Shown: positions 1 through 5,562 of the stretch, piece by piece
How the letters are laid out: each line of letters starts with the position of its first letter
Numbering within the stretch: position 1 is the stretch's first letter
Source: Actinomycetota bacterium
Lineage (GTDB): Bacteria > Acidobacteriota > Blastocatellia > Chloracidobacteriales > Chloracidobacteriaceae
NCBI GenBank assembly: GCA_013298335.1
Contig: JAAFHI010000099.1
Span: 1-8,281, forward strand
Direction: 5' to 3'
Length of the DNA: 8,281 bases
The notes under the pieces: generated by a model
The model's database searches: none
What the model was told of the DNA's origin: nothing
Seen by the model: the letters and a program-made list of their open reading frames with translations, nothing else
Program-made: the position numbers and the translations under genes

Positions 1-2
1 AT

Positions 3-650
3 ACCTACCGGATCATCCATCGCATTCACCACAACCATCTCTATGAAGCCGTTGACCCCGATATGGCGCTGATGGCGGGCTACCCGCGCGGCAAGTGGTA
101 TCTGGCGAAGAAATTTCTCAAGGACCTGAGCGGCCTGACGTCCATCAAGAATTACCTTTATTTCTTCGGAAAACCCCTCGGCGCGAAAAAACAGCCGACC
201 GGCGCAAAGCCCAAGGACGACACCTCCGAAAATCTGCGCCGCGCCGCCCGTACCGACCGCCGGTTCGTCATCGTCTTTCACGTCGCGATACTCGTCGCGG
301 CGGTATTCTTCGGATTCTGGAAGTTTTACCTGTTGTTGTGGCTGTTGCCGCTGCTGACGGTTCTTCAGTTTCTGTTGCGGCTGCGAGCGCTCTGCGAACA
401 CGGCGCGACGACCGATTTCTCGACGCCGCTGCGTGCCGCCCGGACAAACCTTGTCCCCTTCTACATCCAGTGGTTCATCTTCCCGCACCAGATGCACTAC
501 CACATCGAACACCATCTCTATCCGGCGATTCCGCACTACCGGCTGCCCGACTGCCACCGCGCCCTGCGCGAAGCAGGCGCACTCGAAAACGCCGAGGTTT
601 CCCATTCTTTCGGCGAGACGTGGCACAAATTCTTCGCTGAGCGGGCCTAA
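3..650 (+). CDS. Membrane fatty acid desaturase family protein (5'-truncated by window edge)
   Basis: This is the C-terminal part of a membrane-bound di-iron desaturase or hydroxylase; the open frame runs in from the window start, so the true start is not visible. Two of the three family histidine boxes are present: HRIHH (bases 18-32) and HIEHH (bases 501-515, in the context HYHIEHHLYPAIPHYRLP). The HxxxH first box must lie upstream. Between them are a basic, polar stretch and then a long hydrophobic segment (about bases 261-384), consistent with membrane helices, followed by the motif LRALCEHGA. The family introduces double bonds or hydroxyl groups into acyl chains or carotenoids at the membrane using di-iron and oxygen. 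The substrate cannot be read from this fragment. An ATG at 63 is internal, because the second histidine box lies before it in the same frame. The gene ends 24 bases before the palindrome that follows it. Confidence 0.87.
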   Translation, partial: TYRIIHRIHHNHLYEAVDPDMALMAGYPRGKWYLAKKFLKDLSGLTSIKNYLYFFGKPLGAKKQPTGAKPKDDTSENLRRAARTDRRFVIVFHVAILVAAVFFGFWKFYLLLWLLPLLTVLQFLLRLRALCEHGATTDFSTPLRAARTNLVPFYIQWFIFPHQMHYHIEHHLYPAIPHYRLPDCHRALREAGALENAEVSHSFGETWHKFFAERA

Positions 651-667
651 AACCCCTTTGGGAAGCA

Positions 668-734
668 TGTCCCTAGCCCGACCGTGAGGGAGGGCGCAAA
701 CGAAACGCCCTCCCTCACGGTCGGGCTACGGACA
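668..734. repeat. Long perfect palindrome (REP-like element or processing/termination hairpin)
   Basis: The arms at 674-696 and 706-728 are exact reverse complements over 23 bp, closed by a 9-base loop (697-705, CAAACGAAA). Five more pairs (668-672 with 730-734) extend the stem past one C/C mismatch. The stem is very GC-rich and would form a very stable RNA hairpin 24 bases after the desaturase stop codon. No T-run follows either arm, so it is not a canonical intrinsic terminator, although it could stop or stabilise transcripts from the upstream gene. Its perfect symmetry and intergenic position suit a dispersed REP-type element; only one copy is present in this window, so repetition cannot be shown here. 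Confidence 0.8.
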
Positions 735-855
735 CGATATGAGTTCACTGGCCGCTGTGGGCCGTGGTTGGCGACTGAACCGCCCTTTTCAATGCGACTC
801 CCGAACATTCACCTTTGGGTTGACCGTTCCACCTGACCGTTTCAAACTGCCCGAT

Positions 856-900
856 TCGCGTCACCCAAACGCGACGAACTGCCCACCCGGCCTCGCCGGG
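856..900 (+). promoter_or_regulatory. Two tandem stem-loops in the leader of the receptor gene
   Basis: Two short perfect hairpins sit one after the other upstream of the receptor start. The first pairs 856-861 (TCGCGT) with 869-874 (ACGCGA) across a 7-base loop. The second pairs 886-891 (CCCGGC) with 895-900 (GCCGGG) across a 3-base loop, ending 31 bases before the ATG at 932. They could shape the 5' untranslated region or be chance structures in GC-rich DNA. A TTGACC at 820-825 is a possible -35 element, but no good -10 box follows at normal spacing. The rest of 735-931 shows no gene: reading frames crossing it have no recognisable product. Confidence 0.3.
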
Positions 901-931
901 CATCATTCCTGCCGTCATCGGAACTATCTGA

Positions 932-3900
932 ATGCCCCTTCGAACGCTTTTTTCATTCGGCCTTTTTCTGTTCTCACTTTTCTTCCTCGCTTCGACCGCC
1001 TTCGGGCAGTCTACTACCGCGAATCTTTCAGGGGTTGTGAGAGACCAAACCGGAGCGGTAATCACTGGGGTCCCAGTTCGAGTCATCAACAAAAGGACAA
1101 ATGTTTCCCGTGAGACCGAAACCGGTATTGAAGGACGGTTCCGGTTCCTTTCACTTGATCCGGGTCTATATCAGCTTGTTGTCAACAAAGGGCAGCAGTG
1201 CCAAGGATTTCAGGAGGCCCGGATAGATGCGATTCAACTGGTACTTGGAGGTAGTCAGGAAATCCCAATTGACCTCCCAATTGCCAATGGCGGGATCGTG
1301 TGTGAATTGACCGTTTCCACCAGTTCGAGCGGCCCCATTAGTTCAATTAGTAACGTTTTTCAGGAAAGAGCAATTCAAAACCTTCCTTTACCTGGTCGGA
1401 ACTTCGTCGATTTCGTGAAACTTTCTCCCGGTGTCGCGCCGGGACGTGAAAACGTTGGCGGTGGGCCGTTCAAGGAACCCGACGTGGCCGCCGGGTCGGC
1501 TGCCGTGCCGCGCATCAGCTTCGGCGGACAGACCGAACTCAACACGCTCCTTCTGCTGGACGGACTCGACAATGTTCAAACCGTGACCGGGCTGCCGCGC
1601 GCGACGCCTTCGACCGAGGCGGTGCAGGAATTCATCGTTCTAAACAATTCCTACGAAACCGAATACGGTCGCTCGCTGGGCGGTTTCGTCAACATCGTCA
1701 CGAAGGCCGGCACGAACGAGTTTCACGGCTCCACCTACTACTTCGGCGTCAACGACGCGGTGAGCGCGCAGCCGCTGCTCGCGCCCCGCAACCACGTTTT
1801 GCGGCAGAACCAGTTCGGCGGCACGTTCGGCGGATACCTCAAAAAAGATCGCGTATTTTTCTTTACCAACTACGAAGGCCAGCGCCGCGCCGAATCGAAC
1901 CGTTTTTCGCAGGTCATTATTTCGAATCTCGCGGGAATCAACGCCACGCGGGCGTTTTACGGGCTGACGCCGGAAACGGCAAATCAGGTCAGAACGAGCG
2001 ACTACGATCAGGTCATGGGGCGTTTCGATTTTCGATTGAATGATTCTCACCAGTTCACGGCGCGAGTGAATTACCTCAACGGCACCGCGCTTGGGTTTCT
2101 CGGCGGCGGTGGTCGTGCTTCCCCCACGTCAACAAGCGCGCGGGATAATTTCACCGATGATTTCACGCTGGCGACGAACTACACGGCCATCTTCAGCCCC
2201 ACGAAAATCAATGAGCTTCGCTTCCAGTTCGGTCGCCGCGATTTTCGCTTCAATCCGCGCTTCAACGAGCCCGCGCTCGAACTGCCCAACCTGATCGTGA
2301 TGGGCAAAAGTACGTCCGACATCGACTTTTACAAGGAAGATCGGGTTCAAATCGCCGATTCGTTCACGCTGGTGGCCGGAAATCACACGGTTAAATTCGG
2401 CGGCTACTACAGCCGGTTGGCGGATGACGCCCGATGGGACCTGTTCTATCCGGCGCGGATCATCTTTGGCGGACTGCTTCCGGCGTTTCTCAATCAGTCC
2501 AACGGCCAGCCCGCGCCGTTGCCAAGCACGTTCTGGTTTCCGGTTGTGACCGGTGCGACGCGCGCGCCGAATATCCCCGTTCCGTTTACGCAAGCCATTC
2601 CGGCCAGCGTGATTCCCAGCGCGACGACGGAACTGACGCACGCGCAGTACGGCTTCTTCATTCAGGATCAGTGGAAGATTCACCCGCGACTCACCCTGAC
2701 CTACGGCATCCGAAACGATTTCGAAACCTACCCGTCGCGTTTCCAGACCGAGCGCGACTACAACAACTGGCAGCCGCGCGTCGGGCTGGCCTGGTCGCCG
2801 TTCAAGGACGAGAAAACGGTCGTCCGCGCAGGCTACGGCATCTTCACCGACCGGATTGCGTCGAGCGTCGGACAGGTCATCTTCGGCGCGGACTGGATTA
2901 CCCGCGGCAATCTGCCCAATGCCGCCGTGGTGTATCCTGATGTCGCCCGGATTCAGGGTCGGTTTCAGCAGTTCACCATCGCGGGTGCGGTTTCGCCGTC
3001 GTCGCCCATCGGTCCGGTCGGCGCAACGAATATCTTTCTGCTCGGTACGAACAACGCCCCGGTCGGCTATGGCGTGCCGGTCGGGTCGGTGATTGCGCCG
3101 GGAACGCTGCCGCTTCCGTCGAGCGAAAGCGGCGCGGCGGCGAGTTTTTCCGACAATCTGAGTTCAACGCTGAAAAATCCCTACGCGCAGCACTTCAGCC
3201 TTCAGGTCGAACGCCAGTTGGGCGGCGGTTTTGTGGCTTCGGCGGCCTATCTGCGGGTGCTCGCGCTTCAACTGCCCGGCCATTCCGGGAATCTCAACGC
3301 GATTCAGACCGGAACGCTCGTGACCGGAAAGCCGATTTTCGGCGCGCGCCGCTTTGCCGAACTCGGTCAGTTCTTCGTGACCGACAACATCGGTGCGAGT
3401 AGCTACCACGGCGGATTGTTTGAACTGCGCCGCTCCTACGCCAATCACTTCGGGTTGAACCTCGCCTACACCTGGTCGAAGACACTCACGACGGTGGATT
3501 CGGTCAACAACCTCGCCGACTATCCCGAAGCGCAGAAACTCGATCGTTTTCTTTCCCGTCAGCACGCCGCGCACCGCTTCACGGCGGCTTTTACCAGCGA
3601 CGTTCCGGAAAAGGTCCGCATCGTTCACGGATTCAAATTCTCGACGATTATTTCGCTCGAAAGCGGTCGCCCGTTCAACGTTTTCGCGGGCGGCGACTTC
3701 AACGGTGACGGCAATCCGAATTCCGACCGACCGGGACTGTTGCCGCGCAATTCGTTTCAGGGACCGGGTTTTGCCAGCGTGGATATGCGGATCGGGCGTG
3801 AATTTCGCTTCCGTGAGCGCATCACGGCGGAATTTACCGTGGATGCCTTCAACCTGTTCAATCGGGTGAACGTCCGCGACCTGAATCTGGCCTATGGCGG

Positions 3901-4003
3901 GTTCAACCTCGCCGTGCCACCGAACCCGTCGCTCGGCTTTGGCACGCCGCGCGATGTCTTCGGCGCGCGGCAGATTCAATTCGGCGTGAAAGTGAAATTT
4001 TGA
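932..4003 (+). CDS. TonB-dependent receptor, Oar-like, with carboxypeptidase-regulatory-like N-terminal domain
   Basis: This 1023-residue protein is a predicted outer-membrane beta-barrel transporter or adhesin-like receptor of the Oar type. Residues 1-25 are a signal peptide: a basic start, a Phe/Leu-rich core, and likely cleavage after AFG, before QSTTA. Residues about 28-110 form a beta-sandwich of the carboxypeptidase-regulatory type, with the typical SGVVRDQTGAVITG opening and GRFRFLSLDPGLYQL. A plug-like region follows, with LPLPGRNF, LLLLDGLDN and SLGGFVNIVTKAGTNEFHG (about 248-266). The remainder is barrel-like, with alternating aromatic strands, DFNGDG at 922-927 in a family-typical loop, and a final strand ending in Phe. 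The start ATG has only a weak GGAA eight bases upstream. I saw two cysteines in the whole protein (C90, C124), both N-terminal. Bases 932 to about 1440 are much poorer in G+C than the rest. The transported ligand is unknown; such receptors often handle large or complex substrates, but nothing here identifies one. Confidence 0.9.
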   Translation: MPLRTLFSFGLFLFSLFFLASTAFGQSTTANLSGVVRDQTGAVITGVPVRVINKRTNVSRETETGIEGRFRFLSLDPGLYQLVVNKGQQCQGFQEARIDAIQLVLGGSQEIPIDLPIANGGIVCELTVSTSSSGPISSISNVFQERAIQNLPLPGRNFVDFVKLSPGVAPGRENVGGGPFKEPDVAAGSAAVPRISFGGQTELNTLLLLDGLDNVQTVTGLPRATPSTEAVQEFIVLNNSYETEYGRSLGGFVNIVTKAGTNEFHGSTYYFGVNDAVSAQPLLAPRNHVLRQNQFGGTFGGYLKKDRVFFFTNYEGQRRAESNRFSQVIISNLAGINATRAFYGLTPETANQVRTSDYDQVMGRFDFRLNDSHQFTARVNYLNGTALGFLGGGGRASPTSTSARDNFTDDFTLATNYTAIFSPTKINELRFQFGRRDFRFNPRFNEPALELPNLIVMGKSTSDIDFYKEDRVQIADSFTLVAGNHTVKFGGYYSRLADDARWDLFYPARIIFGGLLPAFLNQSNGQPAPLPSTFWFPVVTGATRAPNIPVPFTQAIPASVIPSATTELTHAQYGFFIQDQWKIHPRLTLTYGIRNDFETYPSRFQTERDYNNWQPRVGLAWSPFKDEKTVVRAGYGIFTDRIASSVGQVIFGADWITRGNLPNAAVVYPDVARIQGRFQQFTIAGAVSPSSPIGPVGATNIFLLGTNNAPVGYGVPVGSVIAPGTLPLPSSESGAAASFSDNLSSTLKNPYAQHFSLQVERQLGGGFVASAAYLRVLALQLPGHSGNLNAIQTGTLVTGKPIFGARRFAELGQFFVTDNIGASSYHGGLFELRRSYANHFGLNLAYTWSKTLTTVDSVNNLADYPEAQKLDRFLSRQHAAHRFTAAFTSDVPEKVRIVHGFKFSTIISLESGRPFNVFAGGDFNGDGNPNSDRPGLLPRNSFQGPGFASVDMRIGREFRFRERITAEFTVDAFNLFNRVNVRDLNLAYGGFNLAVPPNPSLGFGTPRDVFGARQIQFGVKVKF

Positions 4004-4055
4004 AACCGGCAGTGCCTCCGGTAGACTCGGACTTCAACGACAACCTTTTTCCCCC

Positions 4056-4060
4056 GAGGT
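4056..4060 (+). promoter_or_regulatory. Ribosome binding site deciding the start of the CstB-like gene
   Basis: GAGGT lies 8 bases before the ATG at 4069 and supports that codon as the start. The same frame stays open back to a TTG at 4000 that overlaps the receptor stop codon, but that longer version has no comparable site placed for it and would add 23 residues before the conserved family N-terminus. Confidence 0.7.
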
Positions 4061-4068
4061 TTCACTTC

Positions 4069-5457
4069 ATGCATTTCAAGACGTTTTATCTTGGCTGTCT
4101 TGCCCAGGCTTCCTACCTCATCGGTTCGAAGGGCGAGGCCGTGGTCATCGACCCCCAGCGCGACATCGAGCAATATCTGACGGAAGCCGACGCCAACGGT
4201 TTGCGGATCAAGTATGTGGTGGAAACCCACCTGCACGCGGATTTCGTGAGCGGTCACCGTGAACTTGCCGAGCGCACTGGCGCGGAAATCGTTTTCGGAC
4301 GTCGGGCCGGCGCGACCTTCCCGCACCGGGCGGTGGCTGACGGAGACGAAATCAAGGTTGGTATGCTCTCCCTCCGCTTTCTCGAAACGCCGGGGCATAC
4401 GCCGGAAAGCATTTCGATTCTGCTCTTCGACCCGACCGCGGGTTCGCGACCGTTGAAGGTTTTCACTGGCGACACCCTGTTTATCGGCGATGTCGGTCGA
4501 CCCGATCTGGTTTCCGCGAAAGGTCACACGGCGGCGGAAATGGCCGGGATGCTCCACGACAGCCTGCACGGCAAACTGCTCTCGCTGGCCGATGAGGTCG
4601 AAGTCTGCCCGGCGCATGGGGCGGGGTCGCTGTGTGGTCGCTCGATTTCGCGCGAGCTGGTGTCGACCATCGGCGCGCAGCGCGCAAACAACTACGCCTT
4701 GCAGCCGATGCCGAAGGATGAGTTCGTGCGGATGATGACGAGCGACCTGCCGGAAGTTCCGGCCTATTTCCCCTATGACGCCGAAATGAATCGCACCGGC
4801 GCGGGAATGCTCGCCAGCCTGCCTGAACCGCCCGCGCTCTCGCCCTGGGAAGTGGCCGAGAAAGTCAAAAACGGCGCGCTGCCGTTCGATATCCGGGCGG
4901 CGAACGATTACTGCGCGGGGCATCTTCGTGGCGGACTCGCCATCAACCTCAATGGGCAGTTTGCCTCGTGGTCGGGGACGTTCATTTCTCCCGATGCCGA
5001 AGTCATCCTTGTTGCGGACAGCAAGGATCAGGTGGTCGAAGCCGTCATCCGACTCGCTCGCGTCGGTCTGGAAAATGTCGCGGGATATCTCGAAGGCGGG
5101 ATCGAGGCGTGGAAAAACGCCGGTTTCGAAGTCGTCGAGATACCTCAGATCACCGTCGAGGAATTAAGCCGACAAATGCGCGCGGGTGGCCATGTACGGG
5201 TGCTTGACGTCCGTCGCCCTGGTGAATATGCCGCGGGACACGCCCCGCAGGTCGAAAACATTCCGCTCGATACACTCATCAGACGCCGGTTCACGCCGGT
5301 TTCGGATCAGCCGATTGCCGTGATGTGCCAGAGTGGCTATCGCTCGGCCATCGGTGTCAGCCTGCTTGAACGTCAGGGCCTTTCCAACCTCGTGAATGTC
5401 ATCGGCGGTTTTCAGGCCTGGAGCGGGGCCGGGCTTCAGGTGGTCAATGAGGGATAG
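4069..5457 (+). CDS. CstB-like persulfide dioxygenase-pseudorhodanese-rhodanese fusion
   Basis: This 462-residue cytoplasmic protein has three domains. Residues 1 to about 245 are a metallo-beta-lactamase fold of the ETHE1/persulfide dioxygenase type. By comparison with ETHE1, the mononuclear iron ligands should be H54 (in THLHADFVSGH), H110 (GHTPES) and D135 (FTGDTLF); CPAHGAGSLCG at 180-190 supplies H183 and C189. Residue 59 is Phe where dinuclear family members have His, which fits a one-metal site. Residues about 258-357 are a rhodanese-like fold whose active loop (around 315-322, VADSKDQV) has no cysteine. Residues about 360-460 are a complete rhodanese with the loop CQSGYRS and catalytic C420. 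This order matches Staphylococcus aureus CstB, which oxidises low-molecular-weight persulfides to sulfite and transfers sulfane sulfur to give thiosulfate. The role here, sulfide or persulfide detoxification, is inferred from that. It begins 65 bases after the receptor gene. No sulfide:quinone oxidoreductase or CstR-type regulator is visible nearby. The start is chosen on the GAGGT site and family N-terminus. Confidence 0.9.
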   Translation: MHFKTFYLGCLAQASYLIGSKGEAVVIDPQRDIEQYLTEADANGLRIKYVVETHLHADFVSGHRELAERTGAEIVFGRRAGATFPHRAVADGDEIKVGMLSLRFLETPGHTPESISILLFDPTAGSRPLKVFTGDTLFIGDVGRPDLVSAKGHTAAEMAGMLHDSLHGKLLSLADEVEVCPAHGAGSLCGRSISRELVSTIGAQRANNYALQPMPKDEFVRMMTSDLPEVPAYFPYDAEMNRTGAGMLASLPEPPALSPWEVAEKVKNGALPFDIRAANDYCAGHLRGGLAINLNGQFASWSGTFISPDAEVILVADSKDQVVEAVIRLARVGLENVAGYLEGGIEAWKNAGFEVVEIPQITVEELSRQMRAGGHVRVLDVRRPGEYAAGHAPQVENIPLDTLIRRRFTPVSDQPIAVMCQSGYRSAIGVSLLERQGLSNLVNVIGGFQAWSGAGLQVVNEG

Positions 5458-5562
5458 GCCGGAGTCGGGTGAATAACCACTGGATACTGGAAGCCGTTCC
5501 CTTTTTCCCTTACAGTCAAAGAGACCCAAACTTCCACCAAGTCCGATTTCCAGCCCAACTGC
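5458..5562 (+). other. Short gap between the CstB-like and AAA+ genes
   Basis: This 105-base gap has a pyrimidine-rich tract (about 5496-5510) but no strong hairpin, no clear promoter and no recognisable ribosome binding site for the ATG at 5563. Whether the AAA+ gene has its own promoter or is read through from upstream cannot be decided from the sequence. Confidence 0.4.

Noticed and set aside
739..1113. 124-codon + strand frame and an antisense frame at 745-1092 across the intergenic region and receptor start
   Set aside because: Both overlap the signal peptide and regulatory-domain coding sequence of the receptor, and neither product resembles anything known or has a good ribosome site.
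3164..3979. 271-codon open frame on the - strand inside the receptor gene
   Set aside because: It mirrors the barrel-coding frame, has shadow-like composition and no domain signature.
4005..4022. Small inverted repeat ACCGG/CCGGT after the receptor gene as a terminator
   Set aside because: The stem is only 5 bp with an 8-base loop and no T-run directly follows it; the later T tract at 4046-4050 is too far away.
4000..4068. TTG at 4000 as the start of the CstB-like gene, overlapping the receptor stop
   Set aside because: The ATG at 4069 has GAGGT at proper spacing and begins at the conserved family N-terminus; the added residues look like untranslated leader.
3976..4923. 315-codon open frame on the - strand across the CstB-like gene
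   Set aside because: It is antisense to a clearly conserved metallo-beta-lactamase domain, is very rich in Arg, His and Gly, has no recognisable motif, and is a typical GC-rich shadow frame.
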